Of a stretch of DNA of 64,000 nucleotides, positions 1 through 13,119 are shown piece after piece (the stretch's first letter is position 1; the number at the start of each line of letters is the position of its first letter). This DNA is from Dipetalonema caudispina (lineage: Eukaryota; Nematoda; Chromadorea; Rhabditida; Onchocercidae): positions 245,413 to 309,412 of the forward strand of contig JABVXV010000013.1 of NCBI GenBank assembly GCA_013365325.1, read 5' to 3'. The position numbers were made by a program, and so were the translations under genes. The notes under the pieces are model-generated. The model made no database searches, was not told the DNA's origin, and saw only the letters and a list, made by a program, of their open reading frames with translations.

Positions 1-1758
1 ATAGCAAGACATAATATAAAAAGATATTATGCTCATGTTATCAAAAAAGGTTAAGAGTGAAGAAAGGCGGTACTATTATCCAGTTATCTTCAGGTCAGGT
101 CACCAGATTTGAGCAATTCTTATTTGGCGGTTATTGTGATGGAAAATAAATATCATCGGACAAGTTATTTTCCAGTAATGAAAAAAAAAAAAGAGAAAAA
201 ATTATAATTTTAATAGTTTTACCTTTCAACATACATTTATTTCCCTAAATTTGTTTCCATTATTTTGCAAATTTTATTGCCCAGAAAAATTCATTATAAT
301 TTTAATGTTTTTGGTTATTGAAAATTTTTACGTCATTAACAGTTAAAGCAAATTCTGTGAAAGATGTAAACCTTTCACATCTGGTACAAAAAAAAGAAAA
401 TGAAAAAAAAAAAGAACGATGTAGAAAAATGAATGCCAAAAAAGTGTGGGTAAAAGAAATTAGCATAAAAATTGAACAAAATTCGTCCAAATATTTCAGT
501 TATTAACTTTAAAAAGTAAAATATTCGAAATTCACAATTCATTATTTTCTTTCTATCTTAATTTTTAAATTCCAAAAATTAAATTTCCTATATGAAAAGA
601 AAGAATAGGAAATTTTGCTAGAATTATAAAGTTTCCGTGCAAAAAAAAAAAAAAAAAAAAAAAAAACTAACTTCACTTAAAAAAATGCGACTCAAGCAAA
701 TATTCAAATTTGCACTTTTAGAAATTTTGTGAAATCTCAAGGGATGTAAAATTTTATGCAATTCTAATTAGAGAAAAATAATCCAACTTCGTCGTTTGTC
801 GCTCTGTTTCAGAGAATTTAAATTGTTATGCAAAAAAAAAAAAAAAAAGAAGGAAAGAAATGGAATGTGAAAAAAAAAGTAACATTTTCGTAGTGGAATA
901 ACCAAAATTATTTCAATAGATCTTTTCCGAAAGAAAAAAAAAAAAGCAAAAAAGAAATATGAATGTTGTCCTTTGAAGTTTTCCTATTACTAGCATTAAA
1001 CAAGGATATTTAAGAAACTTTAAATGGATTGCTTTAAATGTTACTGAGATCAAAAATATTGGTAAATTAAAAAAAAGATATCTAAATTGGTTAATATTTT
1101 GTTTCAACTTCTTTATACTTCTTCGTCGTATTGCTCATTTCTTCTGATAGGCATAAAGTCAACCATCAAATATTGCTTAACTAAATTCCATCAATTTTTT
1201 TTTTTTTTTTCTGGAATATGAAATACTTTTCTTATTTTAATTTTCGTTTTTTCTCCCCCTCCTCTATCCAAAAAATGAATAATGCATTCAAATTTTAACG
1301 GAAAAAATTTTTCACCTATAAAAGTTTTAAAACTGGAAAAAGAAAAATTGAACTTATCTTACTTTCTAGTAAGATATTTAATAAAAAAGACTAGGCATGA
1401 TTGTAATTCTTTAGCCTCATCTTTGTCCTAATTTTCAGGCAATAATATTCTCAAAAACCTTTTACAGATTGCTTATTAGGAAAACAAAAAAGTATCAATA
1501 ATAATAATAATAATAATAGTAATTGATAATTAAGGAAGAAAAGTTTGTATAAATGAAAAAGTAAATAAAGATAAAAATTTTTGATATTAATGGAACAAAT
1601 GAATCTTTCCAATGTGAATTGAACTTGAAATTAAAAATAGAAAAAACAAAAACAAAAAAAAAAAAGAAAAAAAAAATGAATGATAGTATAATGATTTCTT
1701 TATCAGTGATGATAAAATTTAGAATATTGTAGATGAGAAAATTTGAAAGATGAACAAC

Positions 1759-1835
1759 AGCTGGTACTGCTACTGCTACTGCTATAGCTACTTCTGCTAT
1801 ATTATTATCATCATCATTATCATCATCATCATCAA
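1759..1835. repeat. Compound CTG-ATC trinucleotide repeat
   Basis: ACTGCTACTGCT repeats pass into ATCATCATC repeats. No coding frame could be tied to splice sites. Confidence 0.8.
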
Positions 1836-2607
1836 CATTAGGTTTGTGCTGCTAGTTCTCGAATATCAACAATCACATCGTGATTGAGTTGTTGTTAGGT
1901 GATAGAACCAGCCGTAACAAACCGTGGTGAAAGTATCTCTTCAATTTACGAAATGCTTTCAAATTATTATCACATATCCAACAACTTCTATCATTCATTC
2001 TCTCTCTCTCTTTCTTTCTCTCTCTCTCTCTCTCTCTTTCCCTCTTTTTGTTTATTTATCTCTTTTGTTCATCTTTTCTGCTCCTCAGTATCATTTCCTA
2101 AATTTCTTTTCCAGAAATGAAGCTCAATTCGAACCCGAGGGACCACTTTATAGTTGTAGTAAACAATTGACACTACCATAAATCATTATTTAGTTTAAAA
2201 AAATGCCATTCTTTTTGAATAAAACAATACCGGCTATTATTACCTAACTATCGTTTAAGACAATTTAATCATATTAATTACCGCAAAAAAAGAGAAAAAT
2301 TATGTATTAACAAAAATTACTCTATTATTAGTAAAAATTTCTATGTATTACGATTTTATCAATTTTTTATTTGAACCTACATTTAAATATTATTTCTAAA
2401 TTTATATTCAAATTTTTTTTTAGGTAAGAAGTAAAAAAAAAAAAAAAAAAAAAGAAGCAATAAGAAAAAGTTGAAATGTAAGAAAAAAAAATTGTACCGT
2501 ATTTGACGTGGCGCAACTCGTCGTAAACTCATATTATTGTTGTAACATCTGTTTTAGTTTTTATCATTCCCTATAAAATTTCATATATTATTACTTTTTT
2601 GTGGGGG

Positions 2608-2659
2608 ATTATCAACGAACAAAATGAAATATGTGAAATATTTTTTATTCGTTGATAAT
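2608..2659. repeat. Hairpin with 12-bp perfect outer stem
   Basis: ATTATCAACGAA at 2608-2619 pairs exactly with 2648-2659. The inner part can add a further imperfect stem (AAATAT with ATATTT), giving a hairpin of about 52 nt. It is slightly short for a pre-miRNA, and no known miRNA seed is recognised. Confidence 0.6.
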
Positions 2660-2748
2660 TTTGTGAAATTTAACAAAATGAATGTAACTGATAATGAATG
2701 ATAAGAAAAAAAAATGACTGAATTAATGGTGATAAATAATGAAATGTT

Positions 2749-2784
<36 letters not shown>

Positions 2785-5700
2785 GAATAGAATTTAAACA
2801 GAGAAATTTGAGAATGATATAGCGCGAATAGTTTTTGCTATGAGAGGAGAAATTTTGAAAGTACCATAAATAATCCTTTTCATTTCTCTCTTCGTTCATT
2901 TCCTTTCTATCATTCATTCATTCATTCATTTCATCTTCCTTTTTTTTTTTTTTTTTTTTGCGTTTTCTCTCTCTCTTTGTTATTTTCAATTCTCTCTCTC
3001 TCTCTCTCTCTTATTCGATTATCTTAGGTGATTTCCAAAAATTAAAAGTAAATGAATAGATGAAAAGAAATTTTAAAATTTTTATCAAATTAAAAATAAT
3101 AATGATTAATGTATCATTGCAAAATAGAATTGCTTTTAAAAAGTTTTAAGAATTTATCACAAAAATTTATCAATGATGGCAAAATTTCTCCTAGCATTTT
3201 TCAGTTTATCATTTATCATTTATCGGAAATTAAATTGTGATCTATGAGAGTTTGAACGGATGTGTGAATTTCCTTGAAAAATGAATGGATGCACAAATGA
3301 TTACAACAACAACAACAACAATTGTAATGATAAACAATAATAATCAATATCAGTTCATTTTAACTAACTACCAAAGCAAAAAAAAAAGAAAAAAAACATC
3401 TGGACGAGAAAAAAATTGGAAGCTATGATTAATGGTTAATTAAAAATGAAGTAAACAGATGATTTAGGCTAACATATTTAGAATAGTTTTATCATATGTC
3501 AACAAAATATCACATTTGATTGAAGTGAAGTCAATTCTTGCACAAAATGCAAAAAAAAAAATTTTTTTTCGATTACCATAATTGATATTTGCAAGTAATT
3601 TTTTTGAATTTTAAAAAAGAATTCTATCATATAAGGCTAAATTGAATGGAAATTCCATACTATAACTATCTTTTTTTTTTTTTTTTTTTGTTCTTTTTTC
3701 TTTTTTATTTATGACATTATTGATAGCTTTTTGAGTAAATTAATCAAATTTCAATTTAAGTGTTACAAAATAAATTTGTTTACATTGTTGAAAATTACTT
3801 TCTAATGCATACAATTTTGATCTGATAAATATCACAAGTATGCTAAACATATACTTTGTGATCATTTCTGAATCAAATGATGAAAAAAAAACTCATCGTA
3901 AGCTTTTACCAGTGAGTAAACTATCACATGAACGGGGGATATTTTAATTGTTGAGAACTAATTGTATAAGTAAGTAAGTCAGTAGAAGTGAAAAAAGAAA
4001 AAAAAAAAAAAGCGAAATGGAAAAGAAATAAAGAAAGGAAGCGTTTTTTGTCAGGTAATTTACAGATAAAAACGATCTGTCACCGATTGATGACCTTGTA
4101 CAGGTATGAGTAATTTAATGTCAATTAACAGCAACTCTTCCCATTTTCAATTCTTTTTCTCATCATGCAACACTTTTAATGAGACCTTTTTTTTTTTTTT
4201 TTTCAACTTTTTATTTATTTTGGAAACTTTTTTTTTGAGCGATTTTTAATTGAAAGGTCTTTTTTATTTTTTTTAAAGGTTAAATCAATTTCTTTCCCCA
4301 TAAAACATTTTTCATTTAATGACTCCTTTTCAATAATTCTGCTTTGCATTGAATTAATTATCGAAATTTTGGAAATTTCAAAAATTTTAGTTAATAATTA
4401 TTCATAATCTAAAAAAAAAAACATGCACAGATAAGGCGAAGTGCAAAAAAGAAATCAAATTCCATTATTTGAGAATTCTCAATAATATAATTAGTATTTT
4501 CAAGGTAATTTCCAAGTAATTCATAAAATTGTTCAAAGTTCAAATCTGACTAATACTGCATCCATTTAATTTAAAGTGAATATTTATCATTTAAAAATTG
4601 AAATTTAAACAAATGCGCAAGGCATTAATTTACAGATCTCATAGTTCAAACAATTTTACTTTTGCGAATTCTTTTTCGAATAATTAATTATTTTGATAGT
4701 TTAAAATATTCAAGTTTAAAAAACTTTAGGACAATTCTTTTTTTTTTTTCACTCAAAGACAATTAGCGAAGTTTAGGAATGTAAAGCTATCGAACAAATG
4801 AGCATCTATCAAATAAGCTGATAAATTATGCGCTGCCAAGCTGGAAGATATTAAATTTTTATTGCTTCGAAATGGGAAATATTTCTCCTTTTCGTTTATG
4901 ATAGTGCATCGATTTATCAAAAGAAGAATTTTTACGGATAATTTTCGATAGGAATGAAAAATTAACTTCAAAAAAATTAGTCAAAAATTGCATTTTCCCA
5001 TTTGGTAAATTGAGAAATTAGGGACAATCAGAAATTACGATCAATAGATGAAAATTTAAAATATGTCAGAAATTGACAATTGTGAAGAAAAACAAACGAA
5101 TATTCCAAATGATGCAATAGAGGGATTCGAGTTAAAGCATCTGACTAAAAAAAGCATCAATTTTTTCACACGAAGGAATTGAAAAATATTTAATTACTTA
5201 GAAATCAACCATATAAATTTATTGATGATCTTTTTTTTTTTTTCCTTTTTCTTTGCATTTCTTTATTATAGCCAAAATTCAATGCTTGCAGTACTTTTCT
5301 TTTTTTTTTTTTTGATTTTGAAGACTAAATAATTGGAAAAATATAATAGTGAATAACGATGAATTCAAGCGCATTTTATCACTTCTCAAATTTGAATTTA
5401 GAATGGAATAAATGCAATTCGGGATGAAGGATGAAATATATAATTAAATTTACGATATTAAATTTATTTTCGATTGAAAATATAATTTTATAATTTCTAA
5501 CAGTAACAGTTAAATCTCAAAAAAAAAAAAAAAAAATTAAGTAGGGAAGTAAAATGATGGAATTGTTAATAGTTATATTTGAACATGATAATATTAGTTC
5601 AATATTTTTTTGATTTTATAATTGAAAAAGTATAACACAAAACTGTTCGCAATCAAAATCACTTAAATCAATAATGCACTTAAAAAATCACTTAAAATAA

Positions 5701-6208
5701 TAATTGTACTATATTTATTTACAGTTAACAATAACATAAATAGCATTTTTGTCATAGCTAACATATAAATCAGTAGCGATCGGTATAGTTTATTCATGCT
5801 AACACAGCTACAAGATCGATACAACAAATGTTTACACAATGAACACAGCTTGGGAAAGTAAAAAGTTTAAAAAAAAAAAAAAAAAAGAAAAAAACGATTA
5901 TCGATTAATTCTATAAAGTCTTAAATCCTACAAAAATTTGTCGAATAACAAAATGTTTATCTTGCGTTCAAGAAATTCTACTCTGTCAAATTTCATTCTT
6001 TTGAAATAATGATCTAGTTGTAGAGCAGAAAAAAGAAATTCAAATTATTTTAGAGATTCTTACTTAAAATTGAAGTAATTCTGTAATGTATAATACCGTC
6101 AAAATTTTTTTTTTTTTAAAATAATTAATTATAAGATTGATTAAGGGTTATAAATTATAGCATAGGTTTCAATTAGTTTTAACAACATTTCCATGTTGGC
6201 GTATCAAT

Positions 6209-6222
6209 TCAAGGTCACGTGA
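6209..6222 (+). promoter_or_regulatory. Composite NR5A-type site overlapping an E-box
   Basis: TCAAGGTCA (6209-6217) is a perfect NR5A/FTZ-F1 extended half-site, and TCACGTGA (6215-6222) is a palindromic E-box of the kind bound by TFEB/HLH-30 and MAX proteins; they share three bases. No neighbouring gene was identified, so function is only inferred. Confidence 0.3.
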
Positions 6223-6982
6223 TACATTTATCAAATAAGCGACATTGTCACTTCAAGAAAGAAATATTTCCCACTTTTTTTTTTTTTTTTTTAGACGGGA
6301 TGATTTTTTAGAGATTAGTTACACAAAAAAAAAAAAAGTTATAAAAAGAATAATAATAAGAGGAAGAAATAATTAATTGAAAATTTGTGTAGTTGTCAGT
6401 TTGATATTTTCAATTTGTGACCTCTCGAAAATAACATTTTGCATGATGGTTGATTTGAAAATTTATTCATCCAATAATTATGCAAAAAATCTTTCCAATT
6501 TTTTTGAAACTTTTTGAAAATCTAAGCTAAAAGAAAATTGAATTAAGCTAAAGGAAAGGAAAACTAATTATTAACCAATGCATATCGAAGAATATTTCTT
6601 GTAATGGACATATCGGAAAAAAAAAATGTCAAAATAAATTAACGTTTCCAAAAACAAAATGGTAAATTAAAAATTCTTAAGACCGATAGTACAAATTACA
6701 CTTAAAGAAACTTTTGACAATCTTTGGTTGATGAAAATTTAAGTTTTAAAATTTATCATTGTTTGAATTCTTTCTCTAATCAACTGATGAGAAAAAGTTG
6801 CTACTATTCATTATGGAATAATGAAAATTTGGATAGAAACAATTTCGATTTCGATTCATTTGATTTCAATAAAGTTAGCAAATAGAGGATAATCCCAAGT
6901 GATGCAATTAGTATGCTTTCAAGAAAATGCTAACCAACATGATCAACTCAATAGATTTTAGAAAAACTTATAGGAAAATATA

Positions 6983-6983
<1 letters not shown>

Positions 6984-7026
<43 letters not shown>
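6984..7026. repeat. Poly(A) run of 43 bases
   Basis: An uninterrupted run of A, the longest homopolymer in the window. Other long runs are poly(T) 2749-2781, poly(T) 47130-47159 and poly(A) 53808-53834. No adjacent retroposon body or target duplication was seen. Confidence 0.9.
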
Positions 7027-7028
<2 letters not shown>

Positions 7029-8329
7029 TATAAAAAACTAGAATAACAAAGAAAGAATTAAACTAAACGAAAGAAATTTTTTAAATGCTGTAAAAAATTT
7101 TGCAAAAAAAAAGAAAAAAAAGGATTTTTTTTTGTTTTTTTGCTGACATAAAAGATAGAAAATGAAGTTTGATTAAGTTTTAAATTAATATTTAACAATC
7201 TATTACCATCATAGCTAATGAAATTATTCTTATTGCTACTATAATTCTTACTTGTACTATAATACATTTCAATCAAATCAACTAATTGATTTAAAAGCTT
7301 AATTGAAATTGAAGTCTATTTTAGGAAGTTAAATTGCATGCAATTAGCATCTGGCACATCAATTAATTGTTGCCATTAATTTATTGCAAATTTTACTGGA
7401 ACACTCAGAAAATCTTAGCTTGCCACCAAGAAAATGTAAAAGTAATGATGACAAGAATCTCTGGGATGAATTTTACTTGGCCAAGATTATTTCATTTTAA
7501 ATTATCAATGATAATTCAATCCTTTCGGCATTCAAGATTTATATTTCAAGCTGATACTTATTCTTTTCAGCATATTGCAAATATAATTGCTATGAAGAAT
7601 GTTTGTGTTATTTTTAGAGAAAGTATTATTATAATTAATATTTTTAAATAGGATTAAAATTTGGAACATTTGACATAACAGCCAAAATTCTGTCATACTA
7701 TTTGCAGCACATGTACGACAATTGTAACTCTACAGCAAATTAATTTGCATGCATGCATTAATCTACAATGATGCACTTTTTTGCATAATCAATGCTAACA
7801 TGCAAATTTTATGATAATAGAGAAAAAAAGTAATAAGTAATAATAAAATAAACTTGTTTAAACACTTATGATATCATCAATAAAATGATAGTTATAGAAA
7901 GTGTATGATAGCTTAGGGAAAAATGACTTGGACAGAATACCTATATGCTTGTTTGTCTAGGCTCTATTTGCTTCTTTGTGTATCATGAATCACCAGGATC
8001 TTTATAGCAACTCGTAACTAACTAAATCCCTATATCGATTAAAAAAAAAAAAAAAAAAAACTTTTCCAGAACACTTTTTTAATTCTACTGACCTTGGATT
8101 AACCTATAATATTCCATTCAATTCACCTTATCATTGGAATACTGTTAGATTCTTTTTGAATTATTTCCAAATCTTGAAAAAAAAAACAAAACTTCACAAT
8201 TTCAAAGTATTTGGAAGATGAAGAAATGATATAGAGAAAAGGTCAGACCAAAGGTCGAGATTTCTTAACAAGAGAGGATTTCCTACGACACGGCAAAAGC
8301 GCATATTTATCCTGATCGATGCATGTTGC

Positions 8330-8400
8330 ATGTGTGTATGTGTGCATGTGTGTGTGTGTGTATGTGTGTGTGTGTGTCTGTACATATATATATATATATA
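8330..8400. repeat. Compound (TG)n-(TA)n microsatellite
   Basis: Interrupted TG repeats pass into an uninterrupted TA tract at 8385-8400. The minus-strand frames rich in Thr and His here are products of the repeat. Confidence 0.9.
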
Positions 8401-11400
8401 TGATGCGGCATATGTTCAGACAAATGATTTGCGTAATTACATAGCAATAAGATATTTGTTTAGATGTGTTCATATCCATAAATCAATCAGCTAATATCCG
8501 GAATAGCAATACTTAATGATTCTAAGATATCGCGAGACATAGAAAAGTAAATTTGCAGAAATTTGTATTTGGAATATTAGTATGAAAGAGCTACAGTACA
8601 CTGAGTTAATTAGCATAGCAGCTAATCTAGTAGTTTGAAATGAAATTTTGAAGGAGGTCCAAGAATTCACAAAGGAGATAATTTCAGCACTATATCCTCA
8701 ATTATCATCATCTTTTCAACAAGGTTACCCATGTCTCATCAATTTCAGAGAGCTTGGCTGTCGCAATTTTTGGCCTACTTGGCACCTCTTTTCTAATTCG
8801 AATAAACAATTTCAAAAGCCAAAAATTTCGCAACATTTTCCTCGCTGTAGAAATCTACAGAATGATGTAAACATAAATCACTACTGAATTGTATGATACT
8901 CAAATTAATTTTAAAAAATTTAACTTCTATTAATATTTCAAATCTGAAAACTGTTTCAAAGTCTAGGCTATTTCATTGTCCAATTAAAAACTAATAAAAC
9001 TTTCTTTTTAAATTTAAATTAAAAATTTTTCTCTTTTTTTTTTTTTGTTGTATCACAAAATTTACAACAAACATTTTTGATTGATACAAATTTCGAAATA
9101 ACAAAAGTAATGAACAGTCCTGTAACATTCATCAATTTCTATTACAATTTCATTTTCAACCTATGACCTTTTCTCTTAAATTTTTAGAATTTTAATAGTC
9201 GATATTATTACTATGCAAATTGAAAAAGTAAGAAATTTGTAATGATTTCCAATTGTAAGTATAAAGTGCATTTTTCTAACGTAAAAGCTTTTGGTAGTGA
9301 AGAATTCACCAACGAATATAATATTTGCCAATTGACTGCTGGGCTATTAAACAATCCTTAAGCCAACAAATAAATAAATTTTTCATAATGCACTCCGTTA
9401 GCTGTCATACATATCATATATTTAGATTTTTAAAAGCTAAAGATTTGTAATATTTTCTTTTCCTAAAATAAGAGAATTATATGATCATAATAAGTAAATC
9501 TGAAAAAAAAAAAAAAAGGTATTCAATTTTTCTTCATTTTTTGATCAATTTAATTTTATCTGTTAATTTTTGTCAGTTAAGAGAAATTTAGTTAAATTTA
9601 TCAAATTTACAAATAAATTTTAATCATTAGATGAGAGTGGAAAAAGGCCAAGATTGAAGAGGAAAGCTGATAATTTACAGTCAGAAATAGCACAAAATTC
9701 AGTAATTTCCAAGTAAATTGACAAATCTATCATCAATTATCCATTCCAGCAGGAAAAGGAAAGGAAAGGGTGAAAGGGTGAAAGGCGAAGGGTAAAATAG
9801 AAATGAAATTTAATGTAATCCTTCAATTGCTAGCTAATGATTCTATAAATGAGGAAAAAGGATGAAATGAACAACTATTTGGGATTAGACAGCATTAAAA
9901 GAGATGAAAATAGCAATGCTGATAATGATATTTTATGAAGAAGAAGAAAAAGAGAAAGACGAAAAGAGGAATGAAAAGGGCTAAAATCCTATGATTTTAG
10001 CCTAGCCTAGGCTAGATAATGTCTTTTGCTACCACATACACTCACTTACATACAATTGAAATGGACGAGCATTGGGGATGTCATTTTGGCCGATCAATAG
10101 AAAGTTTTTCATTGACTAAGATGCGGCAAAGAACTGAATATCAGTGGCAGTAATATAAGCTTTGAAATTGGTTTAAGGATGAAAATTAATGGAAAAGGAA
10201 GGAAAAGAATAAATGAAAGAGGGAAGAAAGAAAAAAAAAAAAAAAAAAAATGTGTTGAAAAGATTGAAATTATATGCATTCCTAAATGTAAATCTTTTAA
10301 TAAGCAAAAATTTGCAAAATTAGCTAACATTGAGAAATTTTTGCCTTAAATGAAATAAAATTTAAAATGTTTGTAACTTTTCCAGGGTTCAAAATTTGTA
10401 AATTTTGAGCAATTTTAAATCATTTTTTTCGAAATATCAAATATTCACTGTGAGAGATTTTACTGAAATTTAATATTAGTCATATAATAAGTTGAAAAAA
10501 TTCAATTGCAAAAATAGTATTTGTAGAATTTCTCGCTAAATAAAATCATTTAATAACAGTTACAACTATAATCTGTATTTAGAGGGAGAGAAAGAGAAAA
10601 AAAAAGGGAGGGAGAGAGAAAAAAAAAGGAGAGAAATATAAATGAATTTTAACAATTATTTTCAATATCTTTTTAATTATTGATTTTGTTTAATTACTAC
10701 AGAAGGAAAAAAAGAAATTCACTTCATTCAAACATTACTAAGAAATTTATGAAATAACATTTGAAAAATCGTAGAAAAATTTCCCTAAAACATTTATAAA
10801 TGATAATATTTGTTTCATTTGCACTACTCAATTAAATAAAATATTTATTATAAACTATTATATGTTAAGTAAAAAGTAATCAATTGGACTAAGCTTAAAT
10901 GTTTTTATACCAAAGCCAAATAATACTATTAACCATATTTTCATTGAAAAATGCGGCAAAATGATAAATACAAATAATTTATTGCTAATTACAAAAGTAA
11001 GGCCTATTAAATAAATATTTGGATGAGCAAATTGTGCTCTAATTTCATATCGATCTGTTGATTCTATTCCATAAATAAACAAAACTCTCTTATCAAATCA
11101 ACAAATACATTCATTATTATTTTTATCTCAACAATTTCTCCGACCTTTTCATTTCTAAACAATTAATTATACTTGCAGTACTCTAATTCATTAATTAATA
11201 TATATATATATATAACTTTGACCTAATAAATGTTTTTTAAACTATCATACTAGATATTAATTTTTAGTTCTTGCTTCATCAGATTGATATCAATGTTAAA
11301 TGCTACTTCAAACTGTTCTAAGTTTTCTCCTTTTCTTTTTTTTAATTACAATGGGACATTATTATCATTCGGTAATTTAATAACTTTTGATATACTATTG

Positions 11401-12164
11401 AATTATTACACTTGAATATTCTCATCGATAAAATCTATCGTAGCAAAATGTAAACTTCTTGCATTACTTGATGATTCAATGATTTGTTGATTCTAAAATT
11501 AGTTTCATTTCAATAATGAATGCCTTTATTGAATGAATATTCAAAATAAAAATTTGGAAGAATGAATGAAAAGAAAGGATAATAGCTTTTTGTATCACCA
11601 AATGAGTCATATTTTACAATAATCCAATTAATAAATTAATATAATTTTGTTAGCTTATCATTACATGCTTTTTAATGATAAATTAATTTCCTTTTTATTT
11701 ATTAACAAATTTTCATTTAGCATTTCCAGTGATAAAGCGGAATATGTTTGGGATTTTTTGATTCATTTTGTATAAACAAAAGTAAATGTGAAAATGAGTG
11801 GATGAATTTTAATTTGAAATTTCTCGACAAAAAATTTAATCATTCCATCGAATACTGTTGAAAAATGTTTTATCACTGCAAACACTACAACCATTATTTT
11901 CCTTTTCATGAGCTTCTTTCTTAATTTCTACTAATGATAATTATAAATTATTTTTTTGCAAATTGATTAATCATATATCGAATTATTCATTTCTTGAAAA
12001 TATAGCGCCAACATTTTTGTTCACTATTCATATCTGTGAGATTTTTTGCATTTAAAAGCTGAAAGTATTTCTACTGCTTAAAATGGCTATGAATTTATTA
12101 AATGGTTCAATAATAATTAAATCATTTCAAATTTTGACATTTAGAAGAACGATTTTGCTTTTTT

Positions 12165-13115
12165 TTTAGTTGAAAATTATTTTATACGGACCCACGGAGT
12201 TGTTTGTTCCTGAAGATATGCGATTCACGTCTAACGATAAAACATTTAGATAACGTTGATTTCTTGAATTCAAGACTTTTTTGAATTTCGAAAAAAATCC
12301 TCATTATTACATTAATATAAACTAACACGTTTACTTTTCCATTTTAACTCTGTTTTTACAACCAAAATTAACACTTATTATTTTTGGCAAATATTTGACG
12401 GTTGGATTAATGGAAATTTACTTTCACTTATGGTTGAAGTAATTGCTGAGAGAAGTAAAAAATTGATTTCTTCAATTTCTCAAGAAATTGATTGAAAAAA
12501 TTAAAATACCTGTCGACTAAAAGTGCTTCCAAACTTGACTAATTAATGACTTCTTTTTTAAATGGTGTAGAAGGAAAATTCTATTTTGAATTGCATGGAT
12601 AATTAGCAGAACGAAAAAGGAAGATGTAATTTATTGGCGTGAATTTGAACTATTCGATTTGTTTGTTTGAAAAACTACTGCAAAACAATAAATTTTCGTT
12701 AACATGTGAAGTATTCATCCGTTCGAGATTAGAATTTTAAAAAAGAGAAAGAAGTTGCAACCGACCTGAAATGATTACCGCTGTCGTTGATATGCGAAAA
12801 AGCGTGTTGCAGATCTTCGCGATCTTTTGTCACTTATTTTAGTACCTATCAAATCTTAAAATCCGAGCATTCATCACATATACATACCTGTGAAAAGCCA
12901 TAAAAATTTGAATGGCGCGTTTATTTAAATAATTTAGAAAGAGAAATCATAGATGTTTGATTCAAAGTTGTAGAAATATTGCTGGAATGAAATACTTTCC
13001 AAATTGAGTGTAACTTAGTGCAAATAACAACCACAGATTACTTCGTTCGAATGATTACTGCGAAGATAAGGAAATTTTAACATACAATTCCCAAAATATT
13101 AGAGAAGATAATTCA
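12165..13115. other. Less AT-rich islands with exon-like frames on both strands
   Basis: Short islands at about 12186-12240 and 12755-12830 are visibly richer in G and C. They carry short open frames with plausible acceptors on both strands, so orientation cannot be decided. Examples are LYGPTELFVPEDMRF on plus and MRIFFEIQKSLEFKK on minus over the same bases, and RSNDYCEDKEILTYNSQ on plus near 13,045. This may be an unresolved gene, a decayed copy or a conserved noncoding element. Confidence 0.25.
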
Positions 13116-13119
13116 TGAA

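Larger units (their letters stand above)
1..12100. other. Gene-free AT-rich stretch
   Basis: No exon chain could be defended on either strand. The stretch holds many poly(A)/poly(T) runs, microsatellites, the hairpin at 2.6 kb and the composite motif at 6.2 kb. A small less AT-rich island at 2503-2525 contains TGACGTGGC. It could be intergenic, or intronic to a gene whose exons lie to the left. Confidence 0.5.

Noticed and set aside
2114..2181. Exon-like segment after a TTTTCCAG acceptor (NEAQFEPEGPLYSCSKQLTLP then stop)
   Set aside because: No upstream exon with the required phase was found within the window; the single segment is too short to call.
8648..8887. 79-codon plus-strand frame (starts KEVQEFTKEIISAL)
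   Set aside because: It looks mildly coding at first, but no acceptor or donor ties it to other exons and no family is recognised.
10002..10015. Palindrome CTAGCCTAGGCTAG, with TTAGGCTAGGCT at 30142-30153, considered as interstitial telomere repeats (TTAGGC)
   Set aside because: Only one or two units each; no array.
12380..12495. Plus-strand frame GWINGNLLSLMVEVIAERSK
   Set aside because: No AG acceptor exists upstream within the open frame and no in-frame start precedes it, so it cannot be an exon as read.
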